From Collinsella sp. (lineage in GTDB: Bacteria > Actinomycetota > Coriobacteriia > Coriobacteriales > Coriobacteriaceae), in NCBI GenBank assembly GCA_019413925.1, contig DXMY01000025.1, positions 1 through 64,000 on the forward strand: DNA of 64,000 nucleotides, read 5' to 3'. This document shows positions 1-9,440 of this stretch, in pieces (positions within the stretch are counted from its first letter, which is position 1; each line of letters opens with the position of its first letter). A program made the translations under genes and the position numbers. A model generated the notes under the pieces. It was not told where the DNA came from, did not search any database, and saw only the letters and a list, made by a program, of their open reading frames with translations.

Positions 1-17
1 GCGGGGTGGTTCCCCGC
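1..17. repeat. Short GC hairpin at the left edge
   Basis: A 6-bp stem (GCGGGG/CCCCGC) encloses a 5-base loop just before the mraZ leader. It may be the 3' end of a terminator for a gene left of the window, but no T-tract follows it on the plus strand. Confidence 0.3.
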
Positions 18-53
18 GTACGTGCCATCTGAGTAACCGAGGGGAGGGCGCAC

Positions 54-488
54 ATGGGAATGACTGGTGCATACGAGCGCAATCTCGATGCAAAAGGTCG
101 TCTGTCCCTGCCTGCACCCCTTCGCGAGGAGCTTGGAGAGCACGTTCGCGTGTTCAAAGCCCTGGATGTCGATGCTCTGTACGTGTTCTCTGCCGAGGCC
201 TTCGATAAGTGGGTCGAAGGACTCTTCGCGGGTCGTGAGGGCCACGAGGGTTTTAACCCGCGTGACATTAACGACCAGAAGCTCATGAGGGCGATCAACA
301 AGCGCACCACGTCGATGGATGTGGACAGCGCCGGTCGTATCGGTCTTTCCGAGTCTCTCCGCAAGCAGGCGAACCTCGACCGCGAGGTCACGGTTGTGGG
401 CAACTACGACCACCTTGAGGTTTGGGATCGCGCCGCGGCCGATGAGGACGATGACGATGAGGCCCTGCTGGACCTCTTCTTCTCGTAA
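54..488 (+). CDS. mraZ: Transcriptional regulator MraZ
   Basis: MraZ is the DNA-binding first gene of the division and cell-wall cluster and usually represses its own operon. The 144-residue product has the family's two tandem SpoVT/AbrB-like halves: an N-terminal Y-E-R-N-L-D-A-K-G-R-L-S-L-P motif (residues 7-20) and a second V-D-S-A-G-R-I-G-L copy around residues 90-98. The C-terminus is unusually acidic (a run of Asp/Glu near residue 130). The first ATG is chosen because GGAGG lies 6 bases upstream; the ATG two codons later is less well placed. rsmH follows, as in most bacteria. The promoter and MraZ boxes must lie mostly outside the window. Confidence 0.95.
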   Translation: MGMTGAYERNLDAKGRLSLPAPLREELGEHVRVFKALDVDALYVFSAEAFDKWVEGLFAGREGHEGFNPRDINDQKLMRAINKRTTSMDVDSAGRIGLSESLRKQANLDREVTVVGNYDHLEVWDRAAADEDDDDEALLDLFFS

Positions 489-508
489 GGGCAAGGCACG
501 GGTAACGG

Positions 509-1474
509 ATGGAGCGTGGGATCTTGACACAAGAATATCGGCATGAACCTGTCATGCTCGGCGAAGTGCTTGAGTCGCTGCAGCTAAAGAGCGGCTCCGT
601 TGTCTGCGATTGCACCCTTGGCGGTGCCGGCCATTCGGTAAAGATGGCCGCGCAGGTGGGGGAGACGGGCCTTTTGCTCGGCGTCGATCAGGACGACATG
701 GCCCTCGAGGCCGCTGGCGCCCGTTTGGACCGCGAGGTTCCCGGCGTTCCGCACCAGCTGCTGAAGGGCAACTTCGGCGACTTGGACGAGCTGCTTTGCT
801 CGGCCGAGGTGCCCGGGGTCGATGGCTTCCTGTTCGATTTGGGCGTTTCGTCACCGCAACTCGATATCCCTGGCAGGGGCTTTTCGTATAACGAGGACGC
901 CCCATTGGACATGCGGATGGATCCGGGTAATAACACCTTAAACGCAGCTGAGGTCATCAACACCTATAACGAACACGACCTCGCCCGGATTCTACGCGTC
1001 TACGGCGAAGAGAAGTTCGCCTCGCAGATCGCGCGCGAGATCGTGCGTCGCCGCGAGCAAGAACCGATCGAAACCACCGGCCAATTTGTCGAGATCATCA
1101 AGGCGGGTATCCCGGCTGCCGCTCGTCGGCATGGCGGACACCCGGCCAAGAAAAGTTTCCAGGCCATTCGCATCGAGGTCAATCACGAACTCGATGTGCT
1201 CGAGCGAGGGCTTGATGCCGCCACCAGGTGGCTCAACCCGGGCGGGCGTATCTGCGTCATCTCGTATCACTCGCTCGAGGACCGTATCGTAAAGAACCAC
1301 TTTAAGGAGATGAGCCAGGGGTGCACGTGTCCGCCGGAGATTCCGGTATGCGTGTGCGGCAACGTGCCGATACTCAAGGTCATCACCCGCAAACCCCTGG
1401 TTGCCCAGCCTGATGAGGTTGAGCGCAACCCTCGGGCGAGATCAGCCAAAATCCGCGTGGCGCAGCGTCTGTAG
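509..1474 (+). CDS. rsmH: 16S rRNA (cytosine1402-N4)-methyltransferase
   Basis: RsmH (MraW) methylates N4 of C1402 in 16S rRNA using S-adenosylmethionine. The 321-residue protein is of normal length. It opens with the conserved Y-R-H-E-P-V-M-L block, then the SAM-binding D-C-T-L-G-G-A-G-H-S (about residues 34-43), F-D-L-G-V-S-S-P-Q-L-D (about 111-121) and a C-terminal I-S-Y-H-S-L-E-D-R-I-V-K motif. It lies 20 bases after mraZ. The start is uncertain: ATG 509 has only a weak upstream site, whereas TTG 524 has GGAG nine bases before it; both keep the conserved N-terminus. Confidence 0.95.
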   Translation: MERGILTQEYRHEPVMLGEVLESLQLKSGSVVCDCTLGGAGHSVKMAAQVGETGLLLGVDQDDMALEAAGARLDREVPGVPHQLLKGNFGDLDELLCSAEVPGVDGFLFDLGVSSPQLDIPGRGFSYNEDAPLDMRMDPGNNTLNAAEVINTYNEHDLARILRVYGEEKFASQIAREIVRRREQEPIETTGQFVEIIKAGIPAAARRHGGHPAKKSFQAIRIEVNHELDVLERGLDAATRWLNPGGRICVISYHSLEDRIVKNHFKEMSQGCTCPPEIPVCVCGNVPILKVITRKPLVAQPDEVERNPRARSAKIRVAQRL

Positions 1475-1564
1475 GCGCGACCGCGCGATATTGGACCTCC
1501 CGCTCGCACCATAAACGAAGCTTAAACACACTACCAACGTACTCGGGATGGGAGGCGGCATATC

Positions 1565-2035
1565 ATGGGCTACAACACCTCAAACGCAGCACTCGCCTAT
1601 GATATGAACGCCATGCCCGCCTATCGTGAGACGCCGCAGGCTCCCGTTGCTCCCCGCGAGCAGCGCACGCCGCGCTTTGATGTCTACACGGGCGCGGGCC
1701 GTCAGGCAAACCAGGCAGTAAGCCCGGTTTTCATGAGCGTTCTTAAAACGTTTTGCATCATTGCGGCCATCTTCATGACGATCGGTGTCGCCCGCGTGGC
1801 GCTCGCCGGCGTTACGGCCCAGGTGCTCAACAGCAACGCCGCGCTTACCAACACGCTCGAAAAGGCGACCGATGAGAGCTCCGACCTGGAGGTCATGCAC
1901 TCGGTCTATGGCGCCGACACGCGCATTCGCGACCTTGCGGGTGCTTATGGCATGGTGGAGCCCAGCGAGAGCGTTACACTTGACTTTTCGCAGGATGCAG
2001 CCGCGGGCGCCAACGCGACCGCGACCGCTCAGTAG
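1565..2035 (+). CDS. FtsL-like single-pass division protein
   Basis: A 156-residue bitopic protein in the slot between rsmH and ftsI that FtsL occupies in most dcw clusters. It has a cytoplasmic N-terminus of about 55 residues, one membrane segment (about residues 57-80), and an extracytoplasmic part with leucine/asparagine-rich heptads that could form a short coiled coil, ending in an Ala/Thr-rich tail. FtsL pairs with FtsQ (DivIB) and FtsB (DivIC) to activate FtsW-FtsI. FtsL diverges too fast to identify by sequence, so the call rests on position, size and topology. GGGAGG lies just upstream of the start. Confidence 0.65.
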   Translation: MGYNTSNAALAYDMNAMPAYRETPQAPVAPREQRTPRFDVYTGAGRQANQAVSPVFMSVLKTFCIIAAIFMTIGVARVALAGVTAQVLNSNAALTNTLEKATDESSDLEVMHSVYGADTRIRDLAGAYGMVEPSESVTLDFSQDAAAGANATATAQ

Positions 2036-2052
2036 CAAGACGGTAGCTGAGT

Positions 2053-3918
2053 ATGACAAATGACTATCGCCGCGGTTCCGATGGTGGCCGCGGTTCTGGA
2101 CGTCCCTCGTCGCGGGGACGTTCTGGTTATCAAGGAACGGGTCGGCAATCTTACAACGCCGGGCGGTCCCGTGGCAACGACCCGGCGTCGCGACTTCGCG
2201 GCTCGGGCGGCCCTCAAGTGCATAACACCAGGTCGCGCAAGAGCTCGTCGACCGAATGGCTCACAGGCACGCCGCTGCCTCGCCGCAAAGCCGTTATGGG
2301 ATTCATTGGGCTTGGCTTGGGCTTGGGCGTCTTTCGCCTTGCTGACTATCAAATTGTCGAAGCCGATAAACTGCGCGAGCGTGCCGATGCGCGTCGCCTG
2401 CTTGCGCAGACCCTCTATGCCAAACGTGGCACCATCTACGACCGCAACGGTAACGTGCTGGCGTCGTCGGTCGAATGTCGCAACATCGCCGTGAACCCGC
2501 AACTTGTCGAGGACGTTGACAAGACGGTGTCGGCGCTGGTCAAGGCAACTGGAATCGATAAAAAGACCTGCCGCAAGCTCGTCGAGTCCGATGGAACCTG
2601 GGTGTATATCAAGCGCCAGGTGGACGAAGACGATGCTGTGGTGCTGGAGAAGAAGAACCTGCCCGGCGTGCTTTTTGAGCAGGCCATGAAGCGCGTATAT
2701 CCATACGGCAATCTGGCATCGCAGGTGCTGGGTGTAGTGAATGTAGACAACGACGGCTTGACTGGTCTCGAAAAGCAATACAACAAGCTTCTGACTGGCA
2801 CGAACGGTTCTCTCGTACGCGAGCGCGCGAGGGACGGCAGCTATATCGCGGGCGGTGCCTATAAAAAGGTGGCTGCGGTCGACGGCGTTGATATCGTGAC
2901 GACGCTCGATGTCAATATCCAGCGTGCGGCTGAGGACGCTCTGGCAGAGGCTGTCGAGAAGACAAAGGCCAAGAACGGCTCGGCTTTGGTCACCGACCCC
3001 ACGACCGGTGAAATTCTCGCCGCCTGCTCGTATCCGACCTACGACCAGACCGATTTGGAAAACGCCAAGACCGAGGATATGAACCTGCGACTGGTCACCG
3101 ACGCCTACGAGCCCGGCTCGGTCTTTAAGACGCTCGTGGCGGGCGCCGGCTTCGACTTGGGTGTCGTGCGGTCGAGTACGTCGTTTGAGGTGCCGGCGAG
3201 CATCAAGGTGGGCGACGATACCGTCACCGATGCCGACAAGCGCGACTACGCCATGACCATGGATGTGCGCGAGATGATGCGCCGTTCGTCCAACGTGGGA
3301 TTTGTCCTGGTGGGGCGCAAGATCGGTGCCGACGACTTTGCCGCCTATGTGGACAAGTGGGGCATCGGTCACAGCTCTGGTGTCGATTTTCCGGGCGAGA
3401 GCCTGGGCATCGTCAAGGAGCGTGACCAGTATGACGGCGCCACGCTGGGCTCGATGAGCTTTGGACAGGCGCTGTCTGTCTCGCCGATTGAGATCGCACG
3501 TGCCGTGGGCGGCATCGCCAACGGCGGCGTGATGATGACCCCGCACTTCTATAAGTCCAGCAAAGGCGACGAGAAGGACTGGGGCGAAGGCGAGCGCGCG
3601 ATTTCGGAGGACGCCGCATCCCAGGTGACATCGTGCATGCAGACGGTCGTGTCGGAGGGAACGGGCGTTGGCGGCGCGGTTGACGGCTATGACGTGGCGG
3701 GTAAGACCGGTACGGCCGAACGTGCCGACGAGAACGGCGGCTACCTCAAGGAGAACTACATGTCGTCCTTTATGGGCTTTGCACCGGCACAATCGCCCAA
3801 GGTGCTGTGCTATATCACGCTCGACGGAACGCCGAGCGGCTCAGATGCCGCTGCGGTGCCGTTCCAGTCCATTATGGCCAACGCGCTCGACGTGCTGGGT
3901 ATCCCACACACGAAGTAG
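2053..3918 (+). CDS. ftsI: Division transpeptidase FtsI (penicillin-binding protein)
   Basis: A class B penicillin-binding protein that cross-links septal peptidoglycan, working with FtsW. The 621 residues comprise a basic, Gly/Ser/Arg-rich cytoplasmic tail of about 75 residues, one membrane anchor (about 80-97), a pedestal domain starting with the R-G-T-I-Y-D-R-N-G motif (about 125-133), and the transpeptidase domain. Catalytic motifs are visible: S-V-F-K (active Ser356), S-S-N (412-414) and K-T-G (551-553). No C-terminal PASTA repeats are present. The start lacks a strong ribosome site, and translation may depend on coupling to the gene 17 bases upstream. Confidence 0.93.
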   Translation: MTNDYRRGSDGGRGSGRPSSRGRSGYQGTGRQSYNAGRSRGNDPASRLRGSGGPQVHNTRSRKSSSTEWLTGTPLPRRKAVMGFIGLGLGLGVFRLADYQIVEADKLRERADARRLLAQTLYAKRGTIYDRNGNVLASSVECRNIAVNPQLVEDVDKTVSALVKATGIDKKTCRKLVESDGTWVYIKRQVDEDDAVVLEKKNLPGVLFEQAMKRVYPYGNLASQVLGVVNVDNDGLTGLEKQYNKLLTGTNGSLVRERARDGSYIAGGAYKKVAAVDGVDIVTTLDVNIQRAAEDALAEAVEKTKAKNGSALVTDPTTGEILAACSYPTYDQTDLENAKTEDMNLRLVTDAYEPGSVFKTLVAGAGFDLGVVRSSTSFEVPASIKVGDDTVTDADKRDYAMTMDVREMMRRSSNVGFVLVGRKIGADDFAAYVDKWGIGHSSGVDFPGESLGIVKERDQYDGATLGSMSFGQALSVSPIEIARAVGGIANGGVMMTPHFYKSSKGDEKDWGEGERAISEDAASQVTSCMQTVVSEGTGVGGAVDGYDVAGKTGTAERADENGGYLKENYMSSFMGFAPAQSPKVLCYITLDGTPSGSDAAAVPFQSIMANALDVLGIPHTK

Positions 3919-4046
3919 GGGGTTACAATCTTTGGGGCGTGGTTTGTTGTCCCATATGAGGGGTGTTCACATGCCCTGCACCACGCATGCGCGGCGCTGG
4001 GATACAATACGCCGATAGCATTATTTAGGTTTACAGGGGAGCTGCA

Positions 4047-5471
4047 ATGATAGAGATCGCCGTCAACAACCTCGCGGCCGCAACAGGGGCCCGAACCGTG
4101 ACGGGAGAAGTCGATCGGGTATGCCGCGGGTGCGTTATCGACTCGCGCCAGGTCGAGGAAGGGACGATTTTCGTCGCCTTTCCCGGTGAAAACGTCGACG
4201 GCAATGATTTTGCTTCCCGTGCCGTCCAGTCGGGTGCCGGCGCCGTCGTGATGACGCGTGAGCCCGAGGCTGAGCTGGTCTCGCTGGCGCAGGACAAGGG
4301 CTGTGCCATCTTGCTGACCGATGATCCCGAGGAGTTTCTGCTGCGTTTGGCGCACGCGTACCGTCTGGAGCTTGGCTGCCTGGTCGTTGGCATTACCGGT
4401 TCCATCGGCAAGACGACGACCAAGGACGTGCTCGCCGCTGTGCTCGCCAAGCGCTATCGTGTCTGGGCCACCAAGGGCAATTTCAATAACCTGATCGGCA
4501 TGCCGCTCACGGTGCTTTCCGCTCCGGCCGATACCGAGGTCCTGGTGCTCGAGATGGGCATGAACCATTTCCACGAGATTGAGCGCCTGTCCCAGTCCGC
4601 CAATCCCAACCTTGCCATCGTGAGCAAGATCGGTACCTCTCACATCGGCATTTTGGGCAGCCGCGAGAACATCGCCCGCGCTAAGGCCGAGATTGTCCAG
4701 GGTATGTGCGCCGCCGGCGACTATTTGCCGCTACTGGTTTTGGGCGGCGAGGACGACTTTACGCCGTTCATTCGCGATACGTTCGCCCAGCCTGCTGGTA
4801 TCGATGTGATGCTGGCCGGCGTCTCGGACGATGATGAGGTCCGCGCCCGCGAAGTTCGTGTTGATGACGAGGGCCGTCCGGTCTTTACGCTCGATTTTGG
4901 TCAGGGCGAGACAATCGATACCATGCTTGCTATCCCCGGCGTGCAGTCCGTTCCAAATGCCGTTAAGGCCGCCGCGGTTGCCTATCGCCTGGGCGTGACG
5001 CCCGAGCAGATCGATGCTGCCTTTAGGGGCCTCACGATTACCGGTCACCGCCAGGAGATCAAGCGCGCCAAGAGCGGTGCCCGCGTCATTGACGATTCCT
5101 ATAACGCCAGCGCCGAATCCATGGCTGCTGGTCTCGATCTACTGTGCTCGCTTTCGTGCACGGGGTCTCGCATGGCGATCCTGGGCGAGATGGGCGAGAT
5201 GGGCGATGAGGCTCCTCGCATGCATGAGCTCGTGGGCGCCTATGCCGCCGCCAAGAAGCTCGACATGCTGGCGTGCGTGGGTGGTGAGCTGGCCCAGCTT
5301 ATGGCCGATGCCGCGCGCATGATGGGTATGGACGAGGACCGCATCCAGGTGTTCTCCGATTATCAGCAGGTGCTCGACCGCATGGGCGGCGCGCTTGAAA
5401 AACATGATGTTGTACTGGTCAAGGGTTCCCGCTTTGTTGAGCTCGACCGCTTTGTGGAAGGTGTGTGCTAG
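4047..5471 (+). CDS. murF: UDP-N-acetylmuramoyl-tripeptide--D-alanyl-D-alanine ligase
   Basis: MurF adds D-Ala-D-Ala to the UDP-MurNAc-tripeptide in the cytoplasm. The 474-residue protein shows an N-terminal substrate domain with I-D-S-R-Q-V (about 31-36), the ATP loop G-I-T-G-S-I-G-K-T-T-T (115-125), the N-F-N-N-L-I-G-M-P-L-T motif (about 145-155) typical of MurF, and L-E-M-G-M-N-H (168-174). AGGGGAG lies just before the ATG. It follows ftsI after 128 bases that contain a TACAAT element (4003-4008), so it may have its own weak promoter. murE, usually its neighbour, is absent. Confidence 0.95.
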   Translation: MIEIAVNNLAAATGARTVTGEVDRVCRGCVIDSRQVEEGTIFVAFPGENVDGNDFASRAVQSGAGAVVMTREPEAELVSLAQDKGCAILLTDDPEEFLLRLAHAYRLELGCLVVGITGSIGKTTTKDVLAAVLAKRYRVWATKGNFNNLIGMPLTVLSAPADTEVLVLEMGMNHFHEIERLSQSANPNLAIVSKIGTSHIGILGSRENIARAKAEIVQGMCAAGDYLPLLVLGGEDDFTPFIRDTFAQPAGIDVMLAGVSDDDEVRAREVRVDDEGRPVFTLDFGQGETIDTMLAIPGVQSVPNAVKAAAVAYRLGVTPEQIDAAFRGLTITGHRQEIKRAKSGARVIDDSYNASAESMAAGLDLLCSLSCTGSRMAILGEMGEMGDEAPRMHELVGAYAAAKKLDMLACVGGELAQLMADAARMMGMDEDRIQVFSDYQQVLDRMGGALEKHDVVLVKGSRFVELDRFVEGVC

Positions 5472-5474
5472 CCC

Positions 5475-6494
5475 ATGTTCGGCAATCCCTCGTATCCAAC
5501 GTATCAGGCTTTTTTGGGGCTTGGCATCGCCGCCGCCATTGCGCTGCTGCTCATGCCGTGGTGGATCAAGCTACTCAAGGTCGAGGGTATCGGCCAGCAG
5601 GTTCGTGCCGACGGCCCCAAGCGTCATTTGGTTAAGCAGGGAACGCCCACCATGGGTGGCGTTGTCATCCTCGTCGCGATCTCGCTGACCTGCCTGCTGA
5701 TGGGCAAGCTCACCACCGAGCTCGTGCTCGTGCTGCTCGCCACGCTGGCGACCGGCGTTCTGGGCCTGATTGACGACCTGACCTCCGTTACGCATGGGCG
5801 CTCGCTCGGTCTGACGCCTCATGCCAAGATGATCGGCCTAACCATTATCTGTGTCACCTTTACGGTGCTTGCCGTCAACTGGTGCGGCGTCGCCCCCGAG
5901 ATTCGTTTCCCCGGTGGGTTGACGATTGACCTTGGCGTGCTTTCGACTACCATCTGCGGCTATTCGTTCCCGTGGCTCTATATTGTCTTTTGCTGGCTGA
6001 TGATTGCCGGTCTTTCTAATGCCGTGAACTTGACCGATGGCCTTGACGGTCTTGCTGGCGGCACCTCCATGATCGCCATGCTCGCCATGGCTGCCATGGC
6101 GTTTTTGCACGGAGACGTGAACCTGTCCATCTTCTGCACCGCGTGTGCCGGTGCCTGCCTGGGCTTTCTGTGGTTCAACTGCTATCCGGCGAGCATCTTT
6201 ATGGGTGATACCGGCTCGCTTGCTCTGGGTGCCGCGTTTGCCTGTACGTCCATCATGACTAACACCGAGGTCGTCTCCCTCATCATCGGTGGCCTGTTTA
6301 TCGTTGAGACCCTGTCGGTCATGATTCAGGTTGTCTACTTCCACTTTACGCACAAGCGCGTCTTCCTTATGGCGCCCATCCATCATCATTTCGAAAAGAA
6401 GGGTTGGGCCGAGACCAAGGTCGTCATCCGTTTTTGGATTATCGCTGCGGCATTTGGTGCCGTTGGCCTTGCCCTGTTCTTCCAGTTGGGATAG
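5475..6494 (+). CDS. mraY: Phospho-N-acetylmuramoyl-pentapeptide transferase
   Basis: MraY transfers phospho-MurNAc-pentapeptide to undecaprenyl phosphate, making lipid I at the inner membrane face. The 339-residue protein is a normal-length polytopic enzyme with about ten membrane segments. Signature motifs are present: K-Q-G-T-P-T-M-G-G (about 55-63), the D-D pair in L-I-D-D-L-T (about 98-103), N-L-T-D-G-L-D-G-L-A-G-G (about 185-196), and the catalytic-loop P-I-H-H-H-F-E-K-K-G-W near the C-terminus. It starts three bases after the murF stop codon, indicating translational coupling. Confidence 0.96.
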   Translation: MFGNPSYPTYQAFLGLGIAAAIALLLMPWWIKLLKVEGIGQQVRADGPKRHLVKQGTPTMGGVVILVAISLTCLLMGKLTTELVLVLLATLATGVLGLIDDLTSVTHGRSLGLTPHAKMIGLTIICVTFTVLAVNWCGVAPEIRFPGGLTIDLGVLSTTICGYSFPWLYIVFCWLMIAGLSNAVNLTDGLDGLAGGTSMIAMLAMAAMAFLHGDVNLSIFCTACAGACLGFLWFNCYPASIFMGDTGSLALGAAFACTSIMTNTEVVSLIIGGLFIVETLSVMIQVVYFHFTHKRVFLMAPIHHHFEKKGWAETKVVIRFWIIAAAFGAVGLALFFQLG

Positions 6495-6503
6495 TGGTCT
6501 TTC

Positions 6504-7910
6504 ATGCCTCTTGCTGATGTCTTTAGCCTGCTCGTTTTGGGTCAGGGCAAATCCGGTCTCGATGTCGCCCGCTGGGCGCTGGCACATCCAGAGCGCGTAA
6601 GCGCCGTTACCGTGTATGGCGGCGGCACCTCTGAGCCCAATGACGCCACGCGTGCGCTCGAGGCTGCCGGTGCGTCGTTTGTCTATGGGACCGAACAGGT
6701 CGAGGGCGCCTATGACGTATGCGTGACGTGCCCAGGCATCTCGGAGTTCTCGGGCTTCTTTAAGGCCGGGCGCGAGCATGCCGCCCAGATTATGGGTGAG
6801 CCCGAGTTTGCCTATCGCCTGTCGCCCGATAACTGGATTGCCATCACGGGCACCAACGGCAAGACGACCACCACGTCGCTGACCGATTATCTGCTCAAGG
6901 CTTCCGGTGAGGCCAGTGTAGCTGTCGGCAACATCGGCGAGCCGCCTATCAACGAGATTGACGGCCGAGCCCACAACGAGTGGTTTGTGGCTGAGCTCTC
7001 GAGCTATCAGATTGCTACGACCACCGAGCTCCACCCTCGCGTGGCGGTGCTGCTCAACATCACTCCCGACCACTTGGGCTGGCATAAGAGCCATAAGAAC
7101 TATGCGCTTGCCAAGATCAAACTGTTTGACAATATGGTCGATGACGATCTGATGGTCGTCGACGTCGAAGACGCCGGCATTCACGAGTTCGATGAGTACA
7201 TCTACACGCCGGGTCGTCGCATCTGCAAGGTCGCTTTTGACGAGCCCGAGGGTGCAGACGCCGCCTTTGTGCGCGATGGCAAGATGATCGTGCGCCTGAA
7301 GGGCGTCGAGACCCCGCTCATCGCTACATCCGAGCTCAAGATCTCGGGCCATCACAATGTTATCAATGCCCTGTGCGCTGCCACGGCTGTCCTGGCCGTC
7401 GGTGCCAATCCCGAGGGCATTTGCCGCGGTCTGGCCTCGTTCCAGCCGCTCGAGCACCGCGTGGAGCCGTGCGGCGAGATTGACGGAGTGCGCTACGTCA
7501 ACGATTCCAAGGCGACCAACACCGACGCGGTCGAGAAGGCACTGACGGCATTTCCCGATGACAACGTGATCTTGCTGCTCGGCGGCCACGATAAGGGCAC
7601 GCCGCTCACGGACTTCGCGCGCGTCGTTATGGATAACGTGCGCTCGGTCGTCTGCTTTGGCGATGCGCGCGAGCGCTTTACCGCCGCTATGGACGAGGCC
7701 GATGTCGATGGCGATGTGGATATCGCCCAAGCGGATGACCTACGCGATGCCGTGGACGTTGCCCGTTCGCTGTCGAGCCGTGGCGACGTGATCTTACTTT
7801 CTCCTGCCTGCTCTTCGTTCGATGAGTTCTCGGGCTATGAGGAGCGCGGCCGCGTGTTTAAGGACTACGTGGCTCAGCTTGCCGCTGCAGCGAAATCGCA
7901 AATGGAATAG
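6504..7910 (+). CDS. murD: UDP-N-acetylmuramoylalanine--D-glutamate ligase
   Basis: MurD adds D-glutamate to UDP-MurNAc-L-Ala. The 468-residue protein has an N-terminal nucleotide-like fold opening with L-G-Q-G-K-S-G (about 12-18), the ATP loop G-T-N-G-K-T-T-T (116-123), and the third domain with H-R-V-E and D-S-K-A-T-N-T-D-A motifs (about 315-335). It lies nine bases after mraY and nine bases before the chosen ftsW start. The start region lacks a strong Shine-Dalgarno sequence, so translation probably couples to mraY. Confidence 0.95.
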   Translation: MPLADVFSLLVLGQGKSGLDVARWALAHPERVSAVTVYGGGTSEPNDATRALEAAGASFVYGTEQVEGAYDVCVTCPGISEFSGFFKAGREHAAQIMGEPEFAYRLSPDNWIAITGTNGKTTTTSLTDYLLKASGEASVAVGNIGEPPINEIDGRAHNEWFVAELSSYQIATTTELHPRVAVLLNITPDHLGWHKSHKNYALAKIKLFDNMVDDDLMVVDVEDAGIHEFDEYIYTPGRRICKVAFDEPEGADAAFVRDGKMIVRLKGVETPLIATSELKISGHHNVINALCAATAVLAVGANPEGICRGLASFQPLEHRVEPCGEIDGVRYVNDSKATNTDAVEKALTAFPDDNVILLLGGHDKGTPLTDFARVVMDNVRSVVCFGDARERFTAAMDEADVDGDVDIAQADDLRDAVDVARSLSSRGDVILLSPACSSFDEFSGYEERGRVFKDYVAQLAAAAKSQME

Positions 7911-7919
7911 GGGTTGCCG

Positions 7920-9440
7920 GTGAGAGAGGAGAGCCCCCGACAAGGTATGAGGAGGCCCGACTCGGACCGTGCTTCCTCGCGGCGTAGCGCGCCGCGTTCC
8001 GGTCGCGGCGGGCAGTCGTTTAGCGAACGCTATATTGCCGGCGTTCCCGCCCGCATCATGCGCCCCCGTCTGATATTTATGGCCTGCCTGTTTACTTTGG
8101 TGTGCTTTGGTCTGCTGATGGTGTACTCGGCGTCTTCGGTCGAGGCGCTGCACGAGAATGGCTCGGCGACGTTTTTCCTGGGTCGACAGGCCTCGTTTGC
8201 CGTGGTTGGTGTTCTGGCGCTGATTGCCATCGTGCGCGTTTTGCCGGACAGCTGGTTTGGGGAGGATGTGCTTAGGATCTTCCTTATCGGCATGATAGGG
8301 CTACTGTTTCTGGTGTTCTTGGTGGGCAGCGGCAGCCGTGGCGCCACGCGCTGGCTCAACATCGCCGGTATTCAGTTCCAGCCTTCCGAGTTTTTAAAGC
8401 CATTTGCCATTGCGTATTCGGCCATCATGCTTGATCGCTTCTTTTCGCCCGGTGGCAACATCAACGAATTCCTTCGCAAGATGGGCATCTACCTGGGTAT
8501 TTCGCTCTTTCTGATCTTTATCCAGCCCGATTTCGGTACTGTCCTGATCATCCTGTTGACCCTCATGTGCATGGCGTTGTTTGCGGGTCTCGACCCCAGA
8601 TTTATCATCGGCGTGCTAATCTTCGGCATTCTCGTGATCGTGATTGCACTTGTCGCAGAGCCGTACCGTATGGTGCGTATTCAGGTTGCCTTGAACCCTT
8701 GGGCTGACGAGTATGGTGACGGCTATCAGGCCACGCTTGCCATCATGGCCTTTGCCTCGGGCGGTCTGTTCGGCCGTGGCATCGGCAACTCAACCATGAA
8801 GTACTCGTATCTGCCCGAGGCGCATAATGACTACATCCTGGCCATCATTGGCGAGGAAGTCGGCTTTGTCGGAACCGTGCTGTTCTTCTTGGTGTTTGCG
8901 ATGCTGATCTACTCGGCGTTTCGCATTGCCGAGCAGGCGACCGATCGTCGGGGCGCGCTTATGGCGTCTGGCTCCGCGGTCATTCTCGCGGTGCAGTTTT
9001 TGATTAACGCGCTGGGCATCCTCAACGTGTTTCCCATGACGGGCAAACCGTTGCCGTTTATTAGCTACGGCGGTTCATCGATTATTGTGTCGCTTATGCT
9101 TGCCGGTCTGATCCTGCGCGTTTCGTACGAGAGCGCCCGTCGCGATGAGTACGACCGTCGCCGCGAGAGCTTTGCCGTTATGGAGGAGAGTGCCGCCGGC
9201 GTAGCCCATGTGCGCGGTGAACGACCTTCGCGTAGCGGCTTTACCGTTCTGGATGGTTCTACATCCGAGCCGGCAGCCCGTCCGCGTCAGCGAACGGCGC
9301 CGCAAGGTCGTCCGCAGCGCCCAACTCCTCGCAACGCGGGCGGCGGATATAATCGAATCGATTTGAACTCGGACCCGTCGGCGCGTCTGCGCACCGACGA
9401 CCAGGGACCGCGTGTACGAAGGGACTACCATGACCGATAA
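7920..9440 (+). CDS. ftsW: Septal glycosyltransferase FtsW (SEDS family)
   Basis: FtsW polymerises septal glycan strands from lipid II and partners the FtsI transpeptidase. About ten membrane segments follow a 45-residue basic cytoplasmic tail. The SEDS signature R-W-L-(x)5-Q-P-S-E-(x)2-K is present, as is the late P-L-P-F-I-S-Y-G-G-S-S motif. The C-terminal tail of about 100 residues is long, basic and disordered-looking. I chose GTG 7920 because AGGGG sits six bases before it; TTG 7914 has that sequence directly against it, and ATG 7947 is a further option. The length is 506 residues on this start. RodA is the main alternative, but the dcw position argues for FtsW. Confidence 0.92.
   Translation: MREESPRQGMRRPDSDRASSRRSAPRSGRGGQSFSERYIAGVPARIMRPRLIFMACLFTLVCFGLLMVYSASSVEALHENGSATFFLGRQASFAVVGVLALIAIVRVLPDSWFGEDVLRIFLIGMIGLLFLVFLVGSGSRGATRWLNIAGIQFQPSEFLKPFAIAYSAIMLDRFFSPGGNINEFLRKMGIYLGISLFLIFIQPDFGTVLIILLTLMCMALFAGLDPRFIIGVLIFGILVIVIALVAEPYRMVRIQVALNPWADEYGDGYQATLAIMAFASGGLFGRGIGNSTMKYSYLPEAHNDYILAIIGEEVGFVGTVLFFLVFAMLIYSAFRIAEQATDRRGALMASGSAVILAVQFLINALGILNVFPMTGKPLPFISYGGSSIIVSLMLAGLILRVSYESARRDEYDRRRESFAVMEESAAGVAHVRGERPSRSGFTVLDGSTSEPAARPRQRTAPQGRPQRPTPRNAGGGYNRIDLNSDPSARLRTDDQGPRVRRDYHDR

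Noticed and set aside
2029..3792. A 587-codon open frame on the minus strand opposite ftsI
   Set aside because: It is a GC-bias shadow: His/Arg/Ala-rich, no ribosome site, and ftsI on the other strand has clear catalytic motifs. The same applies to long frames opposite mraY-murD, polA and modB.
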